A stretch of 64,000 nucleotides of DNA from Clostridia bacterium. Its GTDB lineage: Bacteria > Bacillota > Clostridia > Lachnospirales > Lachnospiraceae. The notes beneath the pieces are model-generated. The model worked only from the letters and a program-made list of their open reading frames with translations, did not search any database and was not told the DNA's origin. The stretch is taken from positions 62,001-126,000 of the forward strand of contig CAJTHL010000009.1 in the NCBI GenBank assembly GCA_910576205.1, read 5' to 3'. Below are positions 40,695 through 49,310 of the stretch, in pieces (positions within the stretch are counted from its first letter, which is position 1; every line of letters begins with the position of its first letter). The translations under genes and the position numbers were made by a program.

Positions 40695-40724
40695 CCTGTT
40701 CCTATACTCCTCTCACTGCCCGTA

Positions 40725-40931
40725 GCTGGCTTCGCCTCTCGCGGCGCTCGCCAAATGGAGACGCAAGCGTCTCCGCTTGGCTCACTGCTCGCGGCTGGCT
40801 TCGCCTCTCGCGGCGCTCGCCAAATGGAGACACAAGCGTCTCCGCTTGGCTCACTGCTCGCGGCTGGCTTCGCCTCTCGCGGCGCTCGCCAAATGGAGAC
40901 GCAAGCGTCTCCGCTTGGCTCACTGCTCGCG
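40725..40931 (-). repeat. Three tandem copies of a 69-bp palindrome-containing repeat
   Basis: Copies start at 40725, 40794 and 40863 and differ by only a few bases. Each holds GGAGACGCAAGCGTCTCC (8-bp arms, AA at the tip) and GGCTTCGCC. The period is a multiple of three, so the minus strand stays open and encodes repeated SQAETLASPFGERRERRS units. Each copy has the start- and stop-like TGAGCC around it. The array fills the space between yqeG and pepP, and its end provides the yqeG stop codon. It is not CRISPR: there are no spacers. Confidence 0.85.
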
Positions 40932-41414
40932 GAAATAAAAATACAACACGATTCGTTCCAGGTAGCGTTTTAGTACTATCTGGATCTCTTCTTTAGGGTG
41001 GATGGGCTTTACCAGCACGGAATACAGCCCTGTCCGATTGGCCCCGTAGATATCTGTGAATAACTGGTCTCCTACAAATAATGTAGTTTCCCGGGTGGTT
41101 TTCATTTTCTTCATGGCAGCCTCATATCCCTTTACCGAGGGCTTTCCCGCCTTGAAAATATACCGGGTATGTACTTTTTCCGCAAACTCCTTCACCCGGG
41201 GCTCCTTGTTGTTGGACAAAAGGCAGCTCTCAAAGCCCAGCTCCCCAAGCCGGGCAAAAAACCGCTCCGCCCGCTCATCCGCAGGGGCATTGTGGGGAAC
41301 CAGGGTATTGTCTATGTCAAAAATCACACCCCGGTATCCCTTTTGATAAAGCCTGGGAAAATCCATGTCATAAACCGACTTCCGGTATGTTTTCGGGTAA
41401 AATCTTTCCAGCAT
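40920..41414 (-). CDS. yqeG: YqeG-family HAD-type phosphatase
   Basis: 164 residues from the ATG at 41412-41414 (AGGAG six bases before). HAD motif I is FDIDNTLVPHN, motif II LLSNNKEPR, motif III Lys in AGKPSVKGY and motif IV GDQLFTDIYGANR. This is the YqeG/HAD-IIIA group; its substrate is probably phosphatidylglycerophosphate or another phosphomonoester (yeast Gep4 is a relative). The last residues (FREQ) and the stop codon lie in the 69-bp repeat, which suggests that the repeat inserted at the gene's end. The leader carries a solo copy of the dispersed leader box. Confidence 0.9.
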   Translation of the reverse strand: MLERFYPKTYRKSVYDMDFPRLYQKGYRGVIFDIDNTLVPHNAPADERAERFFARLGELGFESCLLSNNKEPRVKEFAEKVHTRYIFKAGKPSVKGYEAAMKKMKTTRETTLFVGDQLFTDIYGANRTGLYSVLVKPIHPKEEIQIVLKRYLERIVLYFYFREQ

Positions 41415-41466
41415 CCTGTACTCCTGTTTTCCTTCTGACCTCATCTGCCCTTTCTGGCATCCAGGG

Positions 41467-41919
41467 CTATTTGTCCAGAATCTTCTTGATCTCGTCCATA
41501 AAGGTATTTACGTCCTTAAACTCCCGGTACACGGAGGCAAAGCGCACATAGGCCACGGAATCCAGGTCTTTCAGCTTATCCATAATAATCTCCCCGATGA
41601 CCTTGCTCTCGATTTCCCGCTCCTCCCGGTTAAAGATCTCCCCTTCGATATCGTCGATCAAGGCGTTGATCTTCTTCAAGGCAATGGGCCGCTTATGGCA
41701 GGCCCTAAGGATTCCCTTTTCGATCTTGTCATGGTCGTAGGTCTCCCGGTTGTTATCCTTCTTTATCACAATAATGGGAATAGTCTCGATTTTCTCGTAG
41801 GTAGTAAAGCGTCTCCCGCAGGAATCGCAGAGCCGGCGGCGGCGGATGGAATTGTTATCGTCGGCCGGTCTGGAATCCAGTACCCGTGTGCCGTCCTGAC
41901 TGCAATATGGACATTTCAT
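41467..41919 (-). CDS. nrdR: Transcriptional repressor NrdR
   Basis: 150 residues from the ATG at 41917-41919, behind AGGAGG. The N-terminal zinc ribbon (MKCPYCSQDG, then CDSCGRRFTTYE) and ATP-cone (KKDNNRETYDHDKIEKGIL) are complete. NrdR senses dATP/ATP and represses ribonucleotide reductase genes. It is followed by yqeG 52 bp on. Not an operon with any nrd gene here. Confidence 0.95.
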   Translation of the reverse strand: MKCPYCSQDGTRVLDSRPADDNNSIRRRRLCDSCGRRFTTYEKIETIPIIVIKKDNNRETYDHDKIEKGILRACHKRPIALKKINALIDDIEGEIFNREEREIESKVIGEIIMDKLKDLDSVAYVRFASVYREFKDVNTFMDEIKKILDK

Positions 41920-42077
41920 GGCAGACCTCCTGTGTCTTACGTATATTTGTCCCGGCCCCAAAGCCCGGGAGGCTTTCTGTCAGCCGGAAAATCTTACCTT
42001 CATTATATCTAACCGGCTAATAAAATACAAGAGCCCCACATAAAATAGAGTAAACCCTTTCCAAGGAGCAAATCCAA

Positions 42078-42329
42078 ATGCGTTTCTGCGAATTAAAGGA
42101 AAAAGACGTTATCAACGTCTGTGACTGCAAACGCCTGGGAAACGTGGCCGATCTGGAGTTCGATCCCAAATCCGGCCGCATCGAGGCCCTCATTATCTTT
42201 GGGCCCGGAAAATTCTGGGGATTATTTGGAAAAGACTGTGAATGTGTGATACCCTGGTGCGATATCAAGCAGATTGGCCCGGATATCATTCTGGTGGAGG
42301 TTTCGCCGGAAAAGGCCCGGTGCAGGTAG
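42078..42329 (+). CDS. YlmC/YmxH family sporulation protein (PRC-barrel)
   Basis: 83 residues: MRFCELKEKDVINVCDCKRL followed by GNVADLEFDP, a PRC-barrel-like fold of the YlmC/YmxH family. Members are induced in sporulation. The gene is convergent with sigG. A GC-rich hairpin (42313-42341) overlaps its stop codon. The ribosome site AAGGAG is about nine bases before the ATG. Confidence 0.85.
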   Translation: MRFCELKEKDVINVCDCKRLGNVADLEFDPKSGRIEALIIFGPGKFWGLFGKDCECVIPWCDIKQIGPDIILVEVSPEKARCR

Positions 42330-42341
42330 CGCACCGGGCCT
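42313..42341. terminator. GC-rich hairpin at the ylmC-like/sigG convergence
   Basis: AGGCCCGGTGC (42313-42323) pairs with GCACCGGGCCT (42331-42341). No good T-run follows, so termination may be weak. Confidence 0.5.
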
Positions 42342-42377
42342 CTGTGCCCTTTCTCTGAAAAATCCCTTCCGTTTTTC

Positions 42378-43163
42378 TTATCCGTTGATCTTCAGATACC
42401 CTTTCATGCTTTTTAGCGCATTTTTTTCCAGGCGGCTTACCTGGGCCTGGGAGATACCGATCTCCTCCGCCACCTCCATCTGGGTTCTTCCCTGGAAGAA
42501 GCGAAGCTCAATAATATGACGCTCCCTCTCGGGGAGCTTTTTCATGGCCTCGCTTAGGGAAAGCTCCTCAATCCAGTTTTCCTCCTTGTTTTTCTTATCG
42601 CTGATCTGATCCATCACATAGAGGGTATCCCCGCCCTCTGTATACACAGGCTCATAGAGGCTTACCGGACTCTGAATGGCATCCAGGGCAAAGACGATCT
42701 CCTCCTTGGAAATCCCCACCTCCTCGGCGATCTCCGTAAGGGTCGGCTCCCGCAGGTTTTTCCGTAGAAGCCCCTCCTTGGCGTAAATAGCCTTGTAGGC
42801 AGTATCCCGCAAGGAACGGCTGACCCGTATGGAATTATTGTCCCTTAAGTATCTGCGGATTTCCCCGATAATCATGGGCACCGCATAGGTGGAAAATTTC
42901 ACCTCCAGATCCGGATTGAAATTGTCGATGGCCTTCATAAGACCGATGCATCCGATCTGGAATAAATCGTCCACATTTTCGCTGCTGCTGGAAAACCGTT
43001 TGATAACGCTTAAAACCAGGCGCAGATTGCCCTTGATATAGAGTTCCCTGGCCTCCTTATCCCCCTGTGTAATACGCTTAAACAACGCCTCCTTCTCCTC
43101 GTTTTTCAGAAGCGGCAGTTTTGCTGTATTGACGCCGCAGATTTCCACCTTATTCAAAGCCAT
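42378..43163 (-). CDS. sigG: RNA polymerase sporulation sigma factor SigG
   Basis: 261 residues from the ATG at 43161-43163 (GGAGG nine bases upstream); SigG proteins start MALNKVEICGVNT. Region 2 (NLRLVLSVIKRFSSSSENVD, then DLFQIGCIGLMKAIDNF), region 3 and region 4.2 (GRTQMEVAEEIGISQAQVSR) are complete. SigG directs late gene expression in the forespore. It stands alone here, 0.9 kb from sigE, whereas bacilli have spoIIGA-sigE-sigG together. Confidence 0.95.
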   Translation of the reverse strand: MALNKVEICGVNTAKLPLLKNEEKEALFKRITQGDKEARELYIKGNLRLVLSVIKRFSSSSENVDDLFQIGCIGLMKAIDNFNPDLEVKFSTYAVPMIIGEIRRYLRDNNSIRVSRSLRDTAYKAIYAKEGLLRKNLREPTLTEIAEEVGISKEEIVFALDAIQSPVSLYEPVYTEGGDTLYVMDQISDKKNKEENWIEELSLSEAMKKLPERERHIIELRFFQGRTQMEVAEEIGISQAQVSRLEKNALKSMKGYLKING

Positions 43164-43363
43164 TGTAAGAATCCTCCTGCTGTCATTTCTATGAAAACGG
43201 ATGTGATAAACAGGCATGTTCCTCATCCGCGAAATACGTTCCCCTGGAACTTTCTTATTAGAATGATTCTCAGAAGAATTGATGAATATGCGGCCTTCCT
43301 TGAAATTTTAAAAAGTTTTAGCCCTTGACAATTTCTCTTTTTTGTGAATTGCAAAGACCGGCC

Positions 43364-43392
43364 TTGCCAGGGTGGGCATTTTTGTTTATAAT
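43364..43392 (+). promoter_or_regulatory. Promoter of the phosphoesterase gene
   Basis: TTGCCA (43364-43369), 17 bp, perfect TATAAT (43387-43392). The transcript start about 43399 supports the ATG at 43414 rather than one at 43372. Confidence 0.65.
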
Positions 43393-43413
43393 GAAACCGG
43401 AGGAATCAGACCC

Positions 43414-44004
43414 ATGCGAATTTTAGCCATATCCGACCACGAATCCCCCTATTTCTGGGACTATTTTGATAAGCAGAAGCTGGAAGGCATCGACCTCATT
43501 CTGTCCTGCGGGGACTTGGACCCCCGCTATCTCTCCTTTCTGGCTACCTTTTTTCAAGGGCCGGTGCTTTATGTCCACGGAAACCACGACGGCATCTACC
43601 AGACCATGCCCCCCGACGGCTGTATCTGCATCGAGGACCGCATTTACCAGCACCAGGGCCTGCGCATTTTAGGGCTTGGGGGCAGTATGCGGTACAAGGA
43701 GGGGCCCTATCAGTATTCCCAGGCCGAGATGGATTTCCGCATTTTCCGCCTCCGCATGCAGATTATGCGCCAGGGCGGCTTTGATATCCTGCTGACCCAT
43801 TCCCCGGCCTACGATATCACCGACGCCCCAGACCTTCCCCACCGGGGCTTCAAGGGTTTTGTGCGGCTTATGGATAAATACGCGCCCCCCTATATGATTC
43901 ACGGCCATGTACATCTCAATTATGGGCACAACATCAAGCGGACGGTGCAGTATGGGGACACCACCATTGTAAATGCCTATGAGCGCTATATTTTTGACAT
44001 TTAA
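43414..44004 (+). CDS. Metallophosphoesterase family protein
   Basis: 196 residues starting MRILAISDHESPYFWDYF (GGAGG ten bases upstream, promoter just before). Calcineurin-like metal motifs are present: SDH in ISDHESP, GDLD in LSCGDLDPRYL, GNHD in VHGNHDGIY, then LLTHSPAYD and HGHVHLNYG. The first motif has DHE where DxH is usual (SDxH variant). The substrate is unknown; a nucleotide or phosphoprotein is possible. Single gene, divergent from sigG. Confidence 0.85.
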   Translation: MRILAISDHESPYFWDYFDKQKLEGIDLILSCGDLDPRYLSFLATFFQGPVLYVHGNHDGIYQTMPPDGCICIEDRIYQHQGLRILGLGGSMRYKEGPYQYSQAEMDFRIFRLRMQIMRQGGFDILLTHSPAYDITDAPDLPHRGFKGFVRLMDKYAPPYMIHGHVHLNYGHNIKRTVQYGDTTIVNAYERYIFDI

Positions 44005-44088
44005 AAAGGGCAGGTGTGGCTTTCACAAGTCACATCTGCCCCTGTTTAGGTTTTTTGTTTCCCCACAACCCTCTTTTTACGGGCCCTC

Positions 44089-44829
44089 CTATTCGTATTT
44101 TAAAATCTCCTTCTTCAGCCGCCGGATAATCTTCTTCTCCAGCCGGGAAATATAGGATTGGGAAATCCCCAGAAGGTCCGCCACCTCTTTCTGGGTCATC
44201 TCCAGGCCTAAGGGGTGCTTCAGACCAAATCTCAGCTCCACAATGGTGCGCTCCCGCTCCGACAGTTTGCAGATGGCCTTGTTGAGGAGCTTTTTCTCCA
44301 TCTCATTCTCAATATCCCGGTAGATCACGTCCTCGTCCGTCCCCAGAATATCCGAGAGCAGCAGTTCGTTGCCGTCCCAGTCCACATTTAAGGGCTCATC
44401 AATAGATACCTCCATCTTTGTCTTGTTGTTCCTGCGCAGATACATCAGGATTTCGTTCTCTATGCAGCGGGAGGCATAAGTGGCCAGCTTGATATTCTTT
44501 CCACTGTTAAAGGTGTTGATGGCTTTGATTAAGCCAATGGTTCCAATGGAGATCAGATCTTCCACGCCTACCCCCGTATTGTCAAATTTTTTTGCTATGT
44601 AAACCACCAGCCGCAGGTTGTGCTCAATCAACAGCGTCCTGGCAGAGCTCTCCTCCTCCGTTCCCAGCCTTCGTATGGCCGTGGCCTCCGCCTCCGGCTC
44701 CAGGGGCGCCGGCAACACCTCCGCCCCTCCTATGTAATGTACATCGTTTTGCTTCCCAAACAGGAAATTCGAAAAATCGGGAACCACCTTCAACTGTATC
44801 TGATTGGGTACAGCCACTTTAATCAACAT
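44089..44829 (-). CDS. sigE: RNA polymerase sporulation sigma factor SigE (pro-sigma-E)
   Basis: 246 residues. The first ~30 residues ([20 protein letters not shown] and onward) form the pro-sequence removed by SpoIIGA. Region 2 ([20 protein letters not shown], then [18 protein letters not shown]) and region 4.2 ([20 protein letters not shown]) are complete. SigE drives early mother-cell gene expression. It lies directly downstream of spoIIGA, with copy E of the dispersed repeat between them; ribosome site GGAGGAAGG. Confidence 0.96.
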   Translation of the reverse strand: MLIKVAVPNQIQLKVVPDFSNFLFGKQNDVHYIGGAEVLPAPLEPEAEATAIRRLGTEEESSARTLLIEHNLRLVVYIAKKFDNTGVGVEDLISIGTIGLIKAINTFNSGKNIKLATYASRCIENEILMYLRRNNKTKMEVSIDEPLNVDWDGNELLLSDILGTDEDVIYRDIENEMEKKLLNKAICKLSERERTIVELRFGLKHPLGLEMTQKEVADLLGISQSYISRLEKKIIRRLKKEILKYE

Positions 44830-44845
44830 TTGCCTTCCTCCATTT

Positions 44846-44931
44846 TAGTTCCGCGTCTGTCCTGCCAAGGCCCTGGGATCTGGAAGGATTTCCAGGGTCT
44901 TATCCAGACAGGTGCTGGATTATTCTGTCAA
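44846..44931 (-). repeat. Dispersed structured repeat, copy E (spoIIGA-sigE junction)
   Basis: It starts with the TTCCGCGTCTGTCCT box next to the sigE ribosome site. Arms AAGGCCCTGG (44867-44876) and CCAGGGTCTT (44892-44901) pair with one G-U, and an alternative inner stem CTGGAA/TTCCAG is possible. Its far end reaches the last bases of spoIIGA. Confidence 0.5.
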
Positions 44932-45705
44932 ATCCGGATTTAAAATCATGTTGTAGACGCCGTCCGAGGACAGCGCTTCTTCTGTAATACCCAGAACCGG
45001 CCGTTCCACCAGCAGTTCCCCCTTCTCCGTCCGGATGCAGAGATAGTCCGCTATCAGCGCAGGCATCAGACCGTCGCTCCTGCCTATGCTGTGGTAGGGT
45101 ATCTGGAACAGCAGTTCTTCTGACGAAACCTCCGGTTCCAGAAGCGCTCTCTCCACAATGCTCACAGGCTTTCTGTGAAGAGGGTCATACAGGCTGTTTC
45201 CCGTGTCCCAGAGACCCGTGACATGCCTGCAAACGCCCCCGTAAAAAAGGACGACCTGGCACAGAACCTTTTTTTGTTTCTGGAAGGAAAACATCCTGCG
45301 GACAACCGGCTCCAGAAGAAACAGGCCAAGCGCGGCCAGAAGCCAGACGGGCAGAAACAGGGACGGAAACAATTCCCTTATCCAGACGACGATTCCCCCT
45401 GACAGGATACTGCACACATAGAGCAACGCTGTAGCGGACAAAAGCGGCCTTCCTTTTCCGGGTCGAAGCCCGGTCTTTACCATGAGAACACTGATTATCA
45501 CATGGGATATCAGCATCCCCGGCACTGTCCACAGAAGGGAAAACCAGCACAGGACACAAAAGCTCACGCTTCCAAGACATGCGGCAAGCCACATCCGAAG
45601 CTGTGTGGCCGGATATCCTCCCAGACGGCGCACAAGGCGCAGCAGCAGATAATCCAGTACCAGGTTTTCCAGGAACAGTACGTCTATGTACAACTCATAA
45701 TACAC
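44920..45705 (-). CDS. spoIIGA: Sigma-E processing protease SpoIIGA
   Basis: 261 residues from the GTG at 45703-45705: AGAAGGTGG is just upstream, and the reading VYYELYIDVLFLENLVLDYL matches the family start. An ATG eight codons earlier is possible. About five membrane helices (to residue ~125) are followed by an aspartic-protease-like domain with GLWDTGNSLYDPL (DTG motif). SpoIIGA cleaves pro-sigma-E at the septum. It is followed by sigE, as in all endospore formers, and preceded by ftsZ, linking sporulation to division. Confidence 0.93.
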   Translation of the reverse strand: MYYELYIDVLFLENLVLDYLLLRLVRRLGGYPATQLRMWLAACLGSVSFCVLCWFSLLWTVPGMLISHVIISVLMVKTGLRPGKGRPLLSATALLYVCSILSGGIVVWIRELFPSLFLPVWLLAALGLFLLEPVVRRMFSFQKQKKVLCQVVLFYGGVCRHVTGLWDTGNSLYDPLHRKPVSIVERALLEPEVSSEELLFQIPYHSIGRSDGLMPALIADYLCIRTEKGELLVERPVLGITEEALSSDGVYNMILNPDLTE

Positions 45706-45802
45706 AGGCCACCTTCTTTCTTCCCTCATTATAGAAGAGGGTTCCCACGAAAAATGTCAAAGAAGAGCATACCGCCTGGGGTTTTTGTTCATAAAATTCG
45801 AC

Positions 45803-45840
45803 AAAAAAACAGCGCCTGTGCATTTTCTGCACGACGCTGC
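45803..45840 (-). terminator. Terminator of ftsZ
   Basis: On the minus strand CAGCG-TC-GTGCA and TGCAC-AG-GCGCTG form a stem with a 4-5 nt loop, followed by TTTTTTT. It separates the dcw transcript from spoIIGA. Confidence 0.75.
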
Positions 45841-45872
45841 TCTCTCTGAAAATATTGCGCTTTCTGTTTTTC

Positions 45873-47027
45873 TTATCTCTTCTTCTGGAGGAATCCGGGA
45901 ATCTCGATCTCCGTCTCCTTTACATGGCTCTCCATACGCTTGGGAATGTTCAGTCCCGGAAGGGGCTTCACCACCGGCGTCTCCTGCTGGGTTCCGATAA
46001 TGGGCTCCACCATGGGCTTCACAGGCCCGCTGGCTGCCTTGGTATAGGGCATCTTGGGAAGCACCTTGTTGGCGCCGCTCTCGCTAAGGCCCGTGGCAAT
46101 CACCGTAATAGTGGCCTCGTCCGTGTATGTATCGTCATACATGGCTCCAAAGATAATATTCGCTCCCTCTCCCGCCAGATCCTGCACATAGCTGGCAGCA
46201 TCGTTGGCGTCCATAAGGGAGATATCTCCCGAAATATTGATAATCACATGGGAGGCTCCCACAATGGTCGTCTCCAGAAGGGGGCTGGCCACAGCCTGCT
46301 TCACAGCCTCAATAGCCTTCTCGTCGCCCTTTCCGCTTCCGATACCAATATGGGCGATTCCCTTGTCTGTCATAACCGTCTGCACATCCGCAAAGTCCAG
46401 ATTAATCAAGGCGGGCAGATTGATAAGATCGGTAATTCCCTGCACTGCCTGCTGCAACACTTCATCCGCCTTCTTCAAAGAATCCGGAATGGTTGTCCTA
46501 CGATCCACGATCTCCAAAAGCTTGTCATTTGGAATCACAATAAGCGTATCCACGCACTCCCGCAGCTTTTCAATACCCGACATGGCGTTGTTCATGCGGA
46601 CCTTACCCTCAAACTTAAAGGGCTTTGTCACCACACCTACGGTTAGGATTCCCATATCCTTGGAAAGCCTGGCCACCACAGGGGCTGCGCCCGTTCCCGT
46701 ACCGCCGCCCATGCCGCAGGTTACAAAGATCATATCCGCGCCCTGGATCGCCTGACGGATCTCTTCTGTGCTCTCCTCAGCCGCCTTCTCTCCGATCTCG
46801 GGTTTTGCGCCAGCTCCCAGACCCTTGGTAAGCTTCTCCCCGATCTGTATGGTGCTGGGTGCCTTACAATGGGTCAGCGCCTGCTTATCTGTATTGATCC
46901 CTATAAATTCCACTCCGCCGATCTGTTCGGTTACCATTCTATTTACAGCGTTGTTTCCTGCTCCGCCAACTCCGATTACAATAATCTTGGCCGCAGATTC
47001 CGCTTCATTTGACATAATTTCTAACAA
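45873..47027 (-). CDS. ftsZ: Cell division protein FtsZ
   Basis: 384 residues; tubulin-like GTPase of the division ring. The nucleotide loop [15 protein letters not shown] is at about residue 105, with [13 protein letters not shown] at the N-terminus and the catalytic T7 loop NLDFADVQ. The C-terminal linker ends in a basic tail ([12 protein letters not shown]), the FtsZ partner-binding peptide. The start is TTG at 47025-47027, because GGAGG lies eight bases before it and 20 before the next ATG. It is the last gene of the dcw cluster. No ftsA is present, as in other clostridia. Confidence 0.96.
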   Translation of the reverse strand: MLEIMSNEAESAAKIIVIGVGGAGNNAVNRMVTEQIGGVEFIGINTDKQALTHCKAPSTIQIGEKLTKGLGAGAKPEIGEKAAEESTEEIRQAIQGADMIFVTCGMGGGTGTGAAPVVARLSKDMGILTVGVVTKPFKFEGKVRMNNAMSGIEKLRECVDTLIVIPNDKLLEIVDRRTTIPDSLKKADEVLQQAVQGITDLINLPALINLDFADVQTVMTDKGIAHIGIGSGKGDEKAIEAVKQAVASPLLETTIVGASHVIINISGDISLMDANDAASYVQDLAGEGANIIFGAMYDDTYTDEATITVIATGLSESGANKVLPKMPYTKAASGPVKPMVEPIIGTQQETPVVKPLPGLNIPKRMESHVKETEIEIPGFLQKKR

Positions 47028-47206
47028 GGCTGTGCCCTCCTTTTATTTCCTATCCCATATCGCCCATGTGGCACGCTATTCAGCAATTTCATTCTAAAAT
47101 ATCCACTTTTATTATCATATCTTTTTTTTTCCAATTAGGCAACCCATTTTTTGTGATTTTTTTCGATTTTTTTAGCAGTTTTCAATTTTTTTATAGACAT
47201 AACCTG

Positions 47207-47950
47207 TCAAGTATCCCGCGTAAAACTTACCATACTGGAATCTTCCGAATAATTCTCCATATGTAATACCCCGGATTCCCCTTCCAGATCCGGCAGAAAC
47301 TGCACCAGCCGCCCCATTTTTTCTTCCATATGTTCCCCTTTTCCAAGAGCCACCCGCACATTTTCAAAATGCAGCATTAGCTCCATACCTTTGCGGAACT
47401 CAATCTTATCCGGATACAGCTCATGTTTCCGAAGCAGCTGGGTCACGTTGAGAATCACGGAGAATACCTCCTCGTCCTCCACGCTGAGTCTTTGATACAT
47501 GGATACGGACTGGAAGCCCAGTCCCGCAATTCTGGGCACATCCGTGCGTACCTCCGAGGAGATCTCCACCACGATGCCGTCCTTGTCAAAATACAGGTTG
47601 GTTCCCAGATATTCCACATACCCGATAAGGCTCTTCTCATAAATGCGGACACGCACCTTGCTGTTTGACAGCAGGCTTACCTCAATCTTGTCCACAAAGG
47701 GAATCTCTTCCCGGTTAAAGTAACGGTATTTCAGATACAGATACAAGGCGTTCCCTGAATACCTGTCGTTCATCACCATGTCTTTCACCTGCTGCTCTGT
47801 ATAGTGACTGTTGCCCGTTACCTCCACGTCCCTGATGCGGAAAACCAGCAGAATGGCCAGGCACGCCAAAAGAAGCAGAAGCAGCACAGCCGCCCCTGCT
47901 ATCCATTTCCTTTTCTTTTGCAGTATCCTTTTATGGCTTCGGTATCGCAT
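47207..47950 (-). CDS. ftsQ: Cell division protein FtsQ/DivIB
   Basis: 247 residues from the ATG at 47948-47950 (GAGG nine bases upstream); an ATG nine codons earlier has a poor site. Basic N-terminus, one membrane helix (WIAGAAVLLLLLLACLAILL), then a POTRA domain (FRIRDVEVTGNSHYTEQQVK) and the beta domain (SSEVRTDVPRIAGLGF). It is a bitopic divisome protein. It lies in the dcw order between murA and ftsZ. Confidence 0.88.
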   Translation of the reverse strand: MRYRSHKRILQKKRKWIAGAAVLLLLLLACLAILLVFRIRDVEVTGNSHYTEQQVKDMVMNDRYSGNALYLYLKYRYFNREEIPFVDKIEVSLLSNSKVRVRIYEKSLIGYVEYLGTNLYFDKDGIVVEISSEVRTDVPRIAGLGFQSVSMYQRLSVEDEEVFSVILNVTQLLRKHELYPDKIEFRKGMELMLHFENVRVALGKGEHMEEKMGRLVQFLPDLEGESGVLHMENYSEDSSMVSFTRDT

Positions 47951-48017
47951 TCTGATTATCCTCGCTGCTGTCTGCATTACTGGTTGTATTTCCCGTCACG
48001 GCTCCATTGCCGCAGCC

Positions 48018-49262
48018 TTATTGTACCATGATTCCAAGATTTTTCAAATCCCCTGTGACATTTTCATAGCCCCGGAGAATATACCGGCAGTCATAGATAC
48101 GGCTCTGTCCCTGGGCACAGGCCGCCGCCACGCACAGGGCCGCCCCACCACGCAGCTCCCTGGCATAGAGGTTTCCTCCCTGGAGGTTTTCCACACCCTG
48201 GATAAAAGCCCTGTTTTTCTCTACCCGGATCCGGGCTCCCATGGAGCGGAGCTCCTCCACGATCTTAAATCTGGCCTCAAATATGTTTTCCCGGATGCTG
48301 CTCATACCCCTGGTCCGGCACAGAGCGGCCATAAGAGGGGATTGGAGATCTGTGGGAAATCCCGGGTAGGGGAGCGTCTCGATACCGGAAACGCCAAAGC
48401 AGCGCCCCGGAGCCTGGATTACCAGGGCTTCTCCCTCCAGATGAAGCCTGGCCCCCATTTTCCAGAACACGGGAAACATACCCTGCATATGGGAAACGGG
48501 CGCCCCCAGAAGGGCCGCCTCCCCACCGCAGGCAACGGCGGCGCAAAGATATGTCCCCGCCACAATCCTGTCCGCAGCTATGGTATACTCCGTGTCATGA
48601 AGCTTTTTTACTCCGGTAATCCGGATGCGGGAGGTGCCCGCCCCCGCGATCTTCGCCCCCATGGAATTTAAGAAACGGCACAGCTCCAGAATCTCGGGTT
48701 CCCTGGCCGCCCCGAAAATCCAGGTGGTTCCCTCGGCCAGCACGGCTGCCTGGAGCAGGTTTTCCGTGGCCCCTACGCTTGGAAATCCAAGGACGAGCCT
48801 GTCCCCCTTCAAGCGGCTGCACCGGGCCTCCACTCCCTCCGGAGACTCCGGGAATTCCACGCCCATTTTCTTAAGTCCCGCAATATGCAGGTCAATGGGC
48901 CTCTCCCCGATGACGCATCCTCCCGGATAGGGGATATACGCCTGGCCTGTGCGCCCCAAAAGGCTTCCAAGCAGGGTAATGGAGGAACGCATCTGCTTTG
49001 CGTGCTCCCGGGATATGGTATAGGAAGCAAGCCCCCGGGCATCGATGCAGACGGTGTCTCTCTCCCACGCCACCTTGCATCCCAGGTTCTTAAGAATGTC
49101 CAGCATTGCCTCCACGTCCCGTATCCTGGGACAGCGGTGCAGAATGGTTTTTCCCGGATTTAAAACCGCCGCCGCCAGAATCGGAAGCGCCGCGTTCTTG
49201 GAACCCTGGATACGCACCTGCCCTTTCAGAGGCCTTCCGCCCTCTATCTGTAAATATTCCAC
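48018..49262 (-). CDS. murA: UDP-N-acetylglucosamine 1-carboxyvinyltransferase
   Basis: 414 residues. SKNAALPILAAAVL at the N-terminus and the catalytic-Cys loop YPGGCVIGERPIDLH (fosfomycin target) identify MurA; PTDLQSPLMAALC near residue 300 is the other active-site motif. It adds enolpyruvate from PEP to UDP-GlcNAc, the first committed step of peptidoglycan synthesis. It sits between ftsW and ftsQ, where murG is expected in many species; murG is not in this window. Confidence 0.93.
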   Translation of the reverse strand: MEYLQIEGGRPLKGQVRIQGSKNAALPILAAAVLNPGKTILHRCPRIRDVEAMLDILKNLGCKVAWERDTVCIDARGLASYTISREHAKQMRSSITLLGSLLGRTGQAYIPYPGGCVIGERPIDLHIAGLKKMGVEFPESPEGVEARCSRLKGDRLVLGFPSVGATENLLQAAVLAEGTTWIFGAAREPEILELCRFLNSMGAKIAGAGTSRIRITGVKKLHDTEYTIAADRIVAGTYLCAAVACGGEAALLGAPVSHMQGMFPVFWKMGARLHLEGEALVIQAPGRCFGVSGIETLPYPGFPTDLQSPLMAALCRTRGMSSIRENIFEARFKIVEELRSMGARIRVEKNRAFIQGVENLQGGNLYARELRGGAALCVAAACAQGQSRIYDCRYILRGYENVTGDLKNLGIMVQ

Positions 49263-49310
49263 CTTAATTCCTCCCGTGCCGTCATATCTATAAGATATTC
49301 ACGAAAAGAA

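Noticed and set aside
40702..40923. A repeat-encoded protein of SQAETLASPFGERRERRS units
   Set aside because: The open frame follows from a 69-bp period divisible by three; no ribosome site or separate promoter is seen.
40725..40931. CRISPR array
   Set aside because: Three contiguous 69-bp copies with no unique spacers and no cas genes in the window.
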